From contig NC_085137.1 in assembly GCF_035046485.1 (NCBI RefSeq), positions 40,355,155 through 40,419,154 of the forward strand: DNA of 64,000 nucleotides, given 5' to 3'. Below, piece after piece: positions 55,075 to 64,000 of the stretch (its first letter is position 1; every line of letters starts with the position of its first letter). A program made the translations under genes and the position numbers. The notes under the pieces are model-generated. The model searched no databases. It was given only the letters and a program-made list of their open reading frames with translations, and was not told where the DNA came from. Source of the DNA: Aedes albopictus (Eukaryota; Arthropoda; Insecta; Diptera; Culicidae).

Positions 55075-55880
55075 GGGTGATCTGTTGTTCACGAAATTTT
55101 TCTTGTTGGTTTACATCATTAAAGTTTGCAAATCAACTATGGCAAATTTGAGGTACTATAGCCATATATCCTTAACTGGTACACTGAGCCTACTAACAAT
55201 ACCAACTTTCACATGTTTTCAAATGTTTTTCAAGAAATGAAGTTTTTTTTTGGGAAAATTCAATATGTATTATCGGGTAGGTTAAAAAAAATAATTATGG
55301 ACAAAAATGTTTTAAGTTCACATAATAGACATAATAGACATCCGAATGAAATCAATCAATGCACGAAATGTTCATAAATGAAGACTTCAAATTAATCGAA
55401 CATCGAATTCAATTGGAACCGCCCATAACCCTAAGATGCTCCAAGTATTTGCAGTAAATTTTACGTCCATTATCCGAAGCGTGCAGTTCCCATCGTTACA
55501 CACGAAGATGATCTGCATTTTGAATGACCTATTTCTCTTCGCACGGCTGGCTGACCGCGTGCCGCAGCTATAACTAGTCAGACGTGACCAAAGTGGCACA
55601 AACTCTCTTACGTCGTCGCCCGTCGTCCGTCGTTCGTCGTCGTAACTAGTAATCCGCAGTAAACAATACTGTGAAATAGGTTTCATCTTGACCGACCCGG
55701 TGGCGCATCATTGCGATTTACGGTCATCACAAAATGTGATTTTGATGAGCCTAAGACAAAAATTTCAATAAAATAACTACCTCTTTTAGTTCTAAATGGG
55801 GAGAAGTTCTTACCTAGTTTACACGATTGGAACAAAGGTTGACCCGATTAGAGGAGAGATACACAATTCAACAATCGTTT
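55075..55880. other. Stretch without recognisable gene
   Basis: A 99-residue minus-strand frame (55387-55686) starts MKPISQYC and has unremarkable composition, but there is no known-domain match that I can see. CGTCGTCG simple sequence around 55610-55640 contributes to it. No other feature. Confidence 0.4.
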
Positions 55881-57349
55881 ATGAAAAATCTTCAGGAATT
55901 CACTAAGTAGTTTCCTCGGGATTTCCTTCAATGTTTTGATGAAAATAATCACCCAAGAATTCCTGCTGAAAGTTTAGCAGACATGCTTTCAAGACTTGCG
56001 TGGGAATCAAGGATTATTTAACTACTATGTTCCTAGCCTAGTTCCTAGCAGTTTCCTAATATATTTTTTTTTTTTTTGCAAAAGCATTCTGGAAGGATAC
56101 AATGGGCAGGACTAGTAGTACAAATGCCGGACAAAAATGTTGCCAAACATTGTGTTTACCTTTGATCATACTGGCACAAGACTGTGTCATTCAAGTGCTA
56201 AAATAAAGAATTGTTAGTAATTCGTTTGGAAATTACCCTTGAAATTCTTCCGGAATTCCTTCCAGTATTTACATTTGACAATATTTCAGAAATCCTTTTT
56301 AAATTTCATCACAAATTCCTTCGATAATTTATTCAGGAATTCATCCAGAATATTCATTAATAATTCCTCCGGTAATACCTATAGTAACTTTTATACCTAG
56401 GAATATGCCAAATTTCTTCATTCATAAAAAATATGCCGAAAAACTACCACGAAAATACCTGAAAATTACCAGAGAAACTCTAGAAGAAATTACAGGAGTT
56501 ATTTCTCATGGATTTGTAGTAATAATTTTGAAAAAAATGCTAAGTTATTTAAAGAAAAAAAACTTACCAGAACAATTCCTAAAAATAATGCCAGAACAAT
56601 TTCTTGAGTAAAAGCCCGAAGAACTGCCAAGGAGGAGTTGTTTAAGTGATTTTCGAAATTAATCCTATTAGAATTGCCGGATAAATATATTATTAAATTT
56701 CTAGCACAATTCCAATTGAAACTTGTTAAGAAGAGAAATCCTTAACATAAAGAGCAGAGCCAGAGAAATTCCTAACGAAATTGCGGTAGGAATTTATTAA
56801 GAAATTGTCGGGAACATTTTTAATGAATTGCCATTGAAATTTCTTTAAAAAAATGCGAGAAAATTTTTGTATAATTTGAAGGGAAATCCCTCTTAAACTC
56901 CAGAATAAATATCTGACAAAAAAAATCCTGAAGTTACTACCGCAGGAACTTTCAAAATAAATGCCACAGAAATTTTTAAAATAATTTCTCAAAAAAAAGT
57001 CGGAGGAATTCCTTTAGAAAATTTTGAAGGATTTCTTATGCATATAGTGTGAAGAATTTCTGGAGGACATGTCCAAAGAAGTTCCTAAAACAATTTCAAA
57101 AAAATACTCGGCTGCAAATTGACGAAAATATTCTTGGAATAACTAAAAGAATTTTCGAAGTGAATTACAAATTAATTGCCGGAGACTTCTTAATTGAATA
57201 TGATAACAACATCCTTAACAAAATAACGAAAACACGAGTAATTCGGAGAAATACCTAACATCTTAAGGAAGTATCGGAACAAATTCTGAAAAAAAACGAT
57301 AATAGAATTCCTACAAAAGACAAAGTTTCTGAAAAAGTTGGCCATCAAA
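55881..57349. repeat. Degenerate GAATTCC-type array, orientation switch near 56.4 kb
   Basis: 55881-56400 is C/T-rich (TTCCTTCGATAATT, ATTCCTCCGGTAATACC); from about 56440 it is G/A-rich (CCTGGAGGAA-like, GAAGAACTGCCAAGGAGG). Strongly diverged, with many A-rich runs. Frames of 60-88 residues are repeat translations. Confidence 0.6.
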
Positions 57350-57655
57350 TCTATCTATATATATAAAAATGAGTTTGAAGTCCCTTTGAGGCAACAAAGC
57401 TCACGACCGGATGAACCGATCAGCATGACCCTGGTACGGTTCGATTCGGTTTCTTGGTGGCTGTGTTTATATGTATAAAAAGTTATGAAAATCAACTATA
57501 AAAGTAACAAAATTGATAAAGTACTGATTTTTTATGAGCCGGGAAGAAATTAAGCGTGATTGATATTAAATCAATCTAGAGTGCGTTGCTGCGATGACCT
57601 CAACAATTGTCAAACCACCACAGCTTGGCAAGACGAAGTTTGCCGGGACAGCTAG
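57350..57655 (+). mobile_element. Complete 306-bp non-autonomous Helitron
   Basis: Begins TCTATCTATATATATAAAAA after an A (57349) and ends CTAG before a T (57656): the A|TC...CTAG|T insertion signature of Helitrons, with no target duplication. A hairpin GGCAA (57627-57631) / TTGCC (57640-57644) lies 7 bp before CTAG. The interior (CGACCGGATGAACCGATC) has no coding capacity. It sits in a degenerate array. The end GCCGGGACAGCTAG is shared with the elements ending at 22742 and 23664. Confidence 0.9.
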
Positions 57656-58340
57656 TTTCTGAAGAAACCGTCGGAAAAGTTTCTGAACAAATTGCCAGAG
57701 GAATTCCTGAAGTTTTTTTTCAGAGGAATTTCCGATCCAATTTCTCAGAAAAAAATGCCAAGAAGCGCTAAAAAGAAATGCACGAAAATTTCGTGACAGA
57801 ATCGCCACAAAAAGCCCTAACGAATTTCTGAAAGAAATTCTTAAAAAATAACGAAAAAATTTGATTATATCTGCTTGAAGAATTCCTAAAAATATTGTGA
57901 GATACTTCTATAAAAAATTGTCGAAAGATTTTGCTAAGAAAATGGCCTCAGTGATTCCACATAGAAACAGGGTAATTTTTGGAGAATCATCTTAAAATAT
58001 TGCCGGAGAAATTCCGTAACTGTATTTCTGAAGGAATTCCTGAAGAGTTTTTTGGAGGAATCCTTCAAAATGAGCCGGAGAAATTATTCAAGGAATTTTT
58101 GTAGGAGTTCCTGAAGAAATTGTCGAATAAATACCTAACGAAAGTACCGGAGGAATTCGATAAGAAACTCTTGGCAAAATTCCTAAACCACCTGCCGTAA
58201 ATTTTCTGGAGTAATTGCCATATAATTTCTTAAGAAACTGCCCCTGAAGCAACTTCTGGAGGAAGTCCTTAGAAAAGTAAAACTACTTTCCTACCCATTT
58301 TTAATTGCATTCTTCGGAAATTTCTTGAAAATTATCTTTA
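57656..58340 (+). repeat. Degenerate GAATTCC-type array, plus orientation
   Basis: Continuation after the Helitron: words such as CTGAAGGAATTCCTGAAG, TGGAGGAATCC and GGAGAAATTCC. G/A-rich on plus. Confidence 0.62.
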
Positions 58341-58693
58341 GATATTCCTGATTTTTTTAGGAATTCCTCTACAAATTTAACTATGAATTTCCCAGATAAC
58401 AATTTCATGATGTAAAAACGTTTCTCCAACAATTTTAAATCAGCCTTAATTTGAACAAAATCTGAGCACAAGAGATACAATTGTTTATTCAGCTCCTAAA
58501 CATCTATTTTTGGTGATTATATTCAACCTTTTGCTGATTTGAGGTTCATTGGCAGGCTGATTCAAGGCTTAATATGCGCTTAATCAGTAATCAATTAAAT
58601 TTATTAATTGCGTAAAAATAAAATATAAACACTTTCGTGGGCCTATTTTTACCTTTATCAGCGTCTATTTCCAGGAGAGATGTTCAGGATATA
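58341..58693. other. TTGAAC-rich sequence, probable old element split by a SINE
   Basis: 58430-58620 and 59215-59450 share a vocabulary of TTGAAC, GTTCAAC, CTGATT and CAGC words, as if one old repeat was interrupted by the SINE at 58694. The ends of such an element are not clear. Confidence 0.35.
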
Positions 58694-58966
58694 GGGCCCA
58701 TATAGCCGAGGCGGTAAACGCACTGGTTTTCAGCATGACCATGCTGAGGGTGACGGGTTCGATTCCCGGTCGGTCCAGGATCTTTTCGTAAAGGAAATTT
58801 CCTTGACTTCCTTGGGCATAGAGTATCTTCGTGCCTGCCACACGATATACACATGCAAAATGGTCATTGGCAGAGGAAGCTCTCAGTTAATAACTGTGGA
58901 AGTGCTCATAGAACACTAAGCTGAGAAGCAGGCTTTGTCCTAGTGAGGACGTTACGCCAAGAAGAG
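58694..58966 (+). mobile_element. Full-length tRNA-derived SINE, family of 17.4 kb
   Basis: A box TAGCCGAGGCG (58703-58713), B box GTTCGATTC (58757-58765), the same body as 17413-17695 with few differences (CACACGATATACACATGC here, CACACGATTTGCGCATGC there), and a GAAGAGGAGAGGA tail. Imperfect direct repeats ATGTTCAGGAT and ATGTTTAGGAAT may be the target duplication. Confidence 0.9.
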
Positions 58967-59465
58967 GAGAGGAATGTTTAGGAATGTATAAATTAATCTG
59001 TGGGAATACTGGGAATTGAACTCGGACCTCCTGATTTATAGTCACTCACCTTAGCGCCTATACCACACACAATTGTATACCTATTTTCGGAAACAAGCGC
59101 ATTACTTGTTGTGTCTGAATAGTCAAGAGCATAAGTTGAACTAAGTCTATATTGAGGCTGAAGAAGCGATGTGGACTTCATGAAAACCATGCTTGTGTCA
59201 AGTGTCAAAAATTATTTGATTAAACATGTTGAACAACAGATGATTAATTCTGCATGTTGGTGTATGTTTTAGAACTCTGTTGAATATTCTATTCAACTTG
59301 ATATTCAGCCATCTATGTATTGCTGATTAAAGAGGTTAAACAAGCCATACTTCAGACCAGTATTTAGCTGTCATTGTGTTCATCCATTGACACCATTAAC
59401 CAGGTATTGTTCAGCTAATACTCTCACTGTTCAACATTCATTGTTACTTGAGTTCTCCGGCAGTC
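58967..59465. other. Non-coding sequence, second part of a TTGAAC-rich repeat
   Basis: See 58341-58693. A 71-residue minus frame at 58993-59208 shows no resemblance to known proteins. Confidence 0.35.
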
Positions 59466-60670
59466 TTTTTTTTTTTTGTTATTATTGTGACTTTTAGCCA
59501 TGGCATTTTTTAGAATTCGATAGAAATTTATATCGAAAATTCCTAGGAATTTATGAAGCAACTCCGTATTTTTTTCGAGTGGTAATTTTTAAAAAATTCA
59601 AGAATTTTTTTTTCCGGAAGTGAACTTACTTTGGTAAATCAACGAATTACTCTTCTTCTTTACAACTTCTGCCGGCATTTTCTCTGCCTTTTTATAAAAG
59701 ACTTTTGCAGAATTTTCTTCGGCAATACCTCCGTTGGAAATTATATAAAAATATCTCTGGCAATCATTTTTGGAATATCTTTTGACATTTCTTTAGGAAT
59801 TTCTTCTATAATTGCCTTGATAAGTTATTTTAATAACTTCATCTGACGGTTGCATGAGGAATTTCTTCAGAATTTCTTCAAGGAATGACTCCAAATATTT
59901 TCTCAGGGATTCCATTGAAAACCCTCTAAAAACTTTTTCGGATTTTTTTTAGGATTTTTACGGCGATTCTTTCAAGTTTTTTTTTCGCCTTTTTAGGGAT
60001 TTCTCCTACTATTATTCTAACCAATTCTTTGATTATAATCTCACAAATTTCTCCAGAATTTCTTTCGGGAATTAACTCAATTCCTTTACGAACTTCTCCT
60101 ACAATTACATTTGTGGTTCTTCCGACATTCAGGAACTCCTACGAAAATTTCTCTGATAAACATTGGCAACTGCTATAAGAAGTTTAGCTTCAGAGGCATT
60201 TTCTCCTCCATCTGGGAAATTATGCCATAATAACTCTATCATAGTAGCCCCCGTGGATATTCTTTCAGAAATTTCTCAGGTAATTACTTAAGAAATGTTT
60301 GCGTCAATTACTTCGGCTTCGACAATACGTAAGGAATGTTTCCGCCAAATTCCCTTGATATTTTTTTCAGGTGTTTATCCGGCAATGTTTTCAGGAATTA
60401 TTCCGGAAATTTCTCCGACATTTCCTTAGTAATTTTCAGAATTTGGCTATTCCGTTTTGTTTTACCGGCATCTCCTAAAAGGATTCAATCTACAACTTTT
60501 TCAGAAATTACTCGGTAAATTCCTTCCTCACGGTATTTCCGAAGAAGTTTATAAAATAAGACTTACCGGGGGAATTAAGCTGGAATTTTGGAATGAATTC
60601 CTACAGCAACTGTCGGAAGAATCCCCTAATAAGTTGCCAAAAAACAACAGTAAGGAAAGGTTAAATGCTC
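59466..60670 (-). repeat. Degenerate GAATTCC-type array, minus orientation
   Basis: C/T-rich words (TTTCTTCAGAATTTCTTC, TTTCTCCAGAATTTC, GGAACTCCTACGAAAATTTC) and T-runs. Diverged. The frames at 59631-59846 and 60336-60518 are repeat translations. Confidence 0.62.
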
Positions 60671-61300
60671 GAAACAGTTCAACTTCGTTACTCGGTCTTT
60701 CAGCGGCCAGACGTGCTCGTGTCCCCAGTCGCGGTCATTCACTCACCTTCACTCGAGCACACGAATCCATTCCGTTTCGGAGATGGACTCTGGAACCGGA
60801 ATGGAGAGAAAGATGTGCTGCTGCACGCAAAACGGCTAAAAATAAATCCTTCTCCGGACCGGCTTCGCAGTGAAGTGCCCTCAGCCGCCGTATGTATAAT
60901 GATATTAACAACACTCGGATAAAAACAAAACCATCCACTGACTGGTTGTGTTTGATGTCGTCGTCCACTTTGCTGAGGAGAATCAAGTTCACCGCAAGCA
61001 GCATAATTAGATCAAACCAAAACCCCGAGGGCGGTACCTGGTCCAAATGGACGCAGATATGCGAATCTCTTATGACGTACATGGGTGAGCGATTGTGGAA
61101 GGAATAAAATTGAGCAAGAAGTCGTTAATGTGATATGAGATTGGGCATTTTTATCGCAGGTTTGGGTTCGGGTTCTTGCTCGGATTGTTGAAGACTTTCT
61201 TTCAGAAAGTAAAAACATAAATACCAATATGTACATTTTCCTTTAAGGATTTACTCTTCTAAACCATTTACAACTCAGATGTAATTCGTAGTTTAATAGA
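60671..61300. other. Balanced-composition stretch, exon-like but unassigned
   Basis: 60690-60900 is clearly less AT-rich than its flanks and open on both strands (plus 60457-60873, minus 60735-61082). Neither frame has recognisable domains, and the plus frame starts in the array. It may be a fragment of an exon or regulatory region. Confidence 0.25.
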
Positions 61301-62529
61301 AGCTGTACCGAATCAATCGACGAGGAGTGCCATCAATGATAAACGAGAAAAACGCGGCCAGTACTGGATACTAGTGGCTGGGAGTGAGATGACAAATGTG
61401 TCGGAAATCATGAATCGGAACGATATGTAGAAGTTTCGCGTAGCTGTCAATGGTGTGTGGTATAAGACTGCGCCATGGCAGCCATATGAAATGGCCGGGA
61501 AGGAAAAACCGCATGACACTATTACTGACCTCGAGTGCCAGTATAGTGCTTTAAAAGAACTAACCTTATCTATATTGGTTGAGTAATAGCCCAATAAGTC
61601 CAAGAAGGTGAAATATAGCGCTAATTGTTACTTGAGATCAACGATAGATCAAATGTTTACCCTGAAGGGCCTCCATTGAAAGTCTGAAGCGGTAGCCATT
61701 TCAGTAGATGAATGAGTACTAATTTGACCATGACCGTTCAATGCGCATCCAATTGATCTTCAACAGATAATCCACGTCCAACTCTGTTATTGAAAGTCAA
61801 ACAACCCGATATGTAGTAATTAGTCACCGCTGAGCAGCTTGATTATGCAAAGAAGCAACCAATTACTCACTTATCGTGTCACGCTCCCTTATTTTCGGCA
61901 CGAGTTTGCAAGTTATTGACACTTTCTAACGTGTCGGCAGCGGTGGTGGCGGAGAAGGCATAACGAATCGTAACCTTCCTCTTCCACCACTGACTGACTG
62001 ACCACCAGCAGCATCCCCCATCAACAACGGAACGTGACTTAAATCGGCAATGATTGTTTTAACGAACAAACGAAACAAAAAAACAGGTACAAGGTACTCT
62101 CAACGCCATCAATTGAACCGATTGGCGTGCCTTTCTTCGAACTTGATCTAGCTGACCATGAGTCGGTGGAATTTCTTGTGTATGGAGGGACGTACATGGT
62201 AGTTGTCGTATCATCGAGAGGCGTCAATTTGCGCTTCATGAATAAACAAGTACCCCGTCGCGTCATGGTGAGAGAAAAGGTAATTTGGCAAGATTTATCA
62301 CCTCTAATTGGAATTACCCTGAATTGTGGCAGTGGTGAGATTACCGATACATATCTTTTCGACTAACTTGTTTGGCTTTGAGACCCTTTGAAAAGGGTCG
62401 ACAATGCAATATGGCATAAATAAATATAACATTGATAACGACATGTTTAAACCTTCGAAACCCACCAGTGGGTCGCGACTTAAAGTTTAAGAAAAGTTGG
62501 ACAACGACAATACTTTCAGAGTAGCTGCA
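61301..62529. other. Apparently single-copy DNA without recognisable gene
   Basis: Overlapping plus (62127-62366) and minus (62039-62266) frames cover the same DNA; neither shows a known domain. A balanced-composition stretch at 61900-62350. No RNA gene. Confidence 0.38.
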
Positions 62530-62869
62530 GTGATTCCTTCATAATTTCCTCCAGGATTTTTTTTAAATAAAATTATCCTTGAGTGCCGGGATCCTTCCGG
62601 GATCTTCCCTGGAATTTTCTTCCGATTTTTTTTTCGGAATATTTTTAGCAAATTGTTCCTGTCTTCTATAGGAATTTCTACTTGAATTTCTATAGTGATC
62701 CATCCATATCAAAAGTGATTTCTCTCGAAGTTTTTTCAGGGATTCCTCTCAGGTTTGCACCAAAGATTTTTCTCGATATTTCTACAGGTATCCCACGCGG
62801 GATTCCTCTAGATTTTTTTCGGCGCACTTCCGTGAATTTTCACCGGGACTTCCTCAGGGATTGTTTCTC
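62530..62869 (-). repeat. Degenerate GAATTCC-type array, minus orientation
   Basis: C/T-rich words (TTTCCTCCAGGATTTTTTT, TTCAGGGATTCCTCTCAGG). Ends at the SINE's target site. Confidence 0.6.
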
Positions 62870-62883
62870 AAAATTCCTTCAAA

Positions 62884-63297
62884 TCAGTGGAGCGGACCTG
62901 GTGTGATGGTTAGAACACTAGACTATCACGCCGAGGACCTGGGATCGAATCCCACTCTCGACAAACTCGCAAAATGTGAGTTCTTCCTTCGGAAGGGAAA
63001 TAAAGCTGTGTGGCTTCGTGGTCGTGCGGCTAAGGTCACCAAGCCTTTAGTCGCATCGTGCTAAGGAGCGCGGGTTCGATTCCCGCCGCAGCTGTCAGAA
63101 AAAGTTTTCGGCTGTGCCACTGGGCGTTGCATGCTAGTCCGTTGTCTAGTGTCGTGCTTCATTCAAAGAGCAAATAGCTCACTGGAAGCATTAAACGTGT
63201 CTGTGTCTTTTTTAATAATAATAATAAAAAAAAAACGTGGGTCCCGAGATGAACTAGCCTAGGGCTAAAAATCTAATTAATACAGATAAAAATTTAA
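62884..63297 (+). mobile_element. tRNA-derived SINE, hairpin-tail family, split by another SINE
   Basis: A box TGGTGTGATGG (62899-62909), B box GATCGAATC (62943-62951), then the body up to GGAAATAAAGC at 63006. It resumes after the inner SINE with GTGGGTCCC, the hairpin (GAGAT...AGCC-TAG-GGCT...ATCTA) and the A-rich tail. A perfect 14-bp direct repeat AAAATTCCTTCAAA flanks the composite (62870-62883, 63298-63311), proving that both halves belong to one insertion. The copy at 53271 shows the uninterrupted joint AAAGCGTGGG. Confidence 0.93.
63005..63235 (+). mobile_element. Nested tRNA-derived SINE of a fourth family
   Basis: The head GCTGTG pairs with CGCAGC about 80 bases on, a length fitting a long-variable-arm (Ser/Leu-type) tRNA. 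The A-box-like TGGCTTCGTGG and B box GTTCGATTC (63074-63082) form a Pol III promoter. The body contains CTGTGCCACTGGGCGTTGC and AAATAGCTCACTGGAAGC, ending GTGTCTGTGTC and a TAA-rich tail. It sits inside the SINE 62884-63297. The 3' motif GTGTCYGTGTC also occurs near 26120. Confidence 0.9.
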
Positions 63298-63311
63298 AAA
63301 ATTCCTTCAAA

Positions 63312-64000
63312 GACCCCTTTATGCCTTCGAGGGTCCTCAATTTCTTCTGGTATTCTTTTAAGAATAGTTTTTCGGAATTCTTCCCAGGATTACTCCAGTC
63401 ATTTTTTTCTAGATTCCTATACTGCCCCTATTCGCATTACAGTCTCATTTATGCCGGGGTTCTTATTCACATGGGACTGTTATGCAAAACGGGCCATTAT
63501 ATGGAATCAACCAGATAGTTCATCCCCGATCCTTCCTGGAGTTTTCAACAGATTTCTCTCAGGGATTATTTTTCTAAATTCCTTTAAGAATGCCTCCTAA
63601 GATTTCTTCTCAGATTCCTTCCAGAATTTTCTCCGGGATTCTTTCAGAGGTTTTTACGGATTTTTTTTTTTCAAATATCTCTTTCCGATTTTCCTATCAG
63701 AATTTTTCGAAATATTCTTCAAACTTCAGGAATTTATCCAAGAGGTACAGCATGAATACCTAGACAGATTTCTCCCGGTATTCTTTCCGGAATTTGCTAT
63801 GGAATCCGTAATTGATTGCTGTATAAAACTCCCTAAAAGAATTTCTAAATACCAAGTTAAGATACTCCAACTATTATTCATGTATTAGTGAGAAAAGGAA
63901 AAAAAATCAAAACATAATTCTAAAATTTGCGCAGATTTGTATGAGCCAGTGAAGAGAATTGTCAGACAAAAGAGGCACAAAACAAGCAACAAAGAAGACG
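63312..64000 (-). repeat. Degenerate GAATTCC-type array to the window edge
   Basis: C/T-rich words (TTCCTTCCAGAATTTTCTCC, TTTCCGGAATTTGC) up to about 63850; the last 150 bp are AT-rich without repeat. A 65-residue plus frame at 63321-63518 is not gene-like. Confidence 0.58.

Noticed and set aside
55387..55686. 99-codon minus-strand frame beginning MKPISQYC
   Set aside because: Partly made of CGTCGT simple sequence, no recognised domain and no splice context; a database search would be decisive.
59465..59510. T-rich run plus GTTATTATTGTGACTTTTAGCC resembling another retroposon tail in reverse
   Set aside because: No hairpin complement and no flanking direct repeat could be found.
60735..61082. 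115-codon minus-strand frame in a balanced-composition stretch
   Set aside because: Opposed by a plus-strand frame of similar length; hydrophobic segment looks incidental.
62039..62366. Overlapping plus (79 codons) and minus (75 codons) frames
   Set aside because: Mutually exclusive frames over the same DNA, no known domain and no nearby exon signals.

Overview
This window looks like repeat-choked intergenic or intronic DNA from a large insect genome, most likely an Aedes-type mosquito. The evidence is AT-rich sequence, several families of tRNA-derived SINEs with insect-style internal promoters, an RNase H-bearing LINE, many TA- and TTAA-flanked MITEs, Helitron ends, and very long degenerate GGAATTCC-type tandem arrays. 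The genus is inferred from general knowledge of mosquito repeats, not from a database search. No complete protein-coding gene is visible. The best gene evidence is one possible first coding exon at about 30.87 kb (+) ending in a canonical splice donor. A GC-rich island at 21.5-22.1 kb may be an upstream promoter or 5' exon. Both are inferences.

Layout. 0-5.7 kb: a 10-bp-periodic TTTCAGGG array, a 5'-truncated RT/RNase H LINE remnant (-) and a SINE (-). 5.7-11.4 kb: a 24-bp tandem array of two 12-bp halves, open in nearly every frame. 11.5-11.9 kb: a ~150-bp tandem repeat. 12.8-13.1 kb: a perfect spacer-less 234-bp palindrome. 13.8-20.5 kb: a hAT-like element, a long inverted-repeat element with a MITE nested in one arm, more degenerate array, a SINE, and a TA-flanked 1.4-kb element. 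20.9-30 kb: SINE, GC island, two Helitron-like elements, a TTAA mini-element and inverted-repeat elements, one again with a nested MITE. 30.5-34.5 kb: exon-like sequence and a SINE with a perfect 13-bp duplication. 34.5-45.3 kb: inverted-repeat elements, arrays in the opposite orientation and two LINE fragments. 45.3-55.1 kb: SINEs, TTAA/TA/hAT MITEs and a second 10-bp array. 55.9-64 kb: degenerate arrays, a complete short Helitron and two SINEs, one holding another SINE.

The most interesting signal is a set of four tiny insertions of 53-57 bp (8847-8903, 16469-16523, 31553-31609, 46102-46154). Each is flanked by its own 8-12-bp direct repeat and consists of little more than the 3' hairpin tail of a tRNA-derived SINE family that is also present at full length in the window. 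The outer stem of the hairpin shows compensatory base changes between copies. A second, unrelated hairpin tail (39056-39130 and about 53075-53139) shows the same design. Near-constant length, target-site duplications and covariation suggest that the tail alone can be, or routinely is, retroposed as a unit. All size and duplication claims were read by eye from the sequence; genome-wide searches are needed to establish generality.
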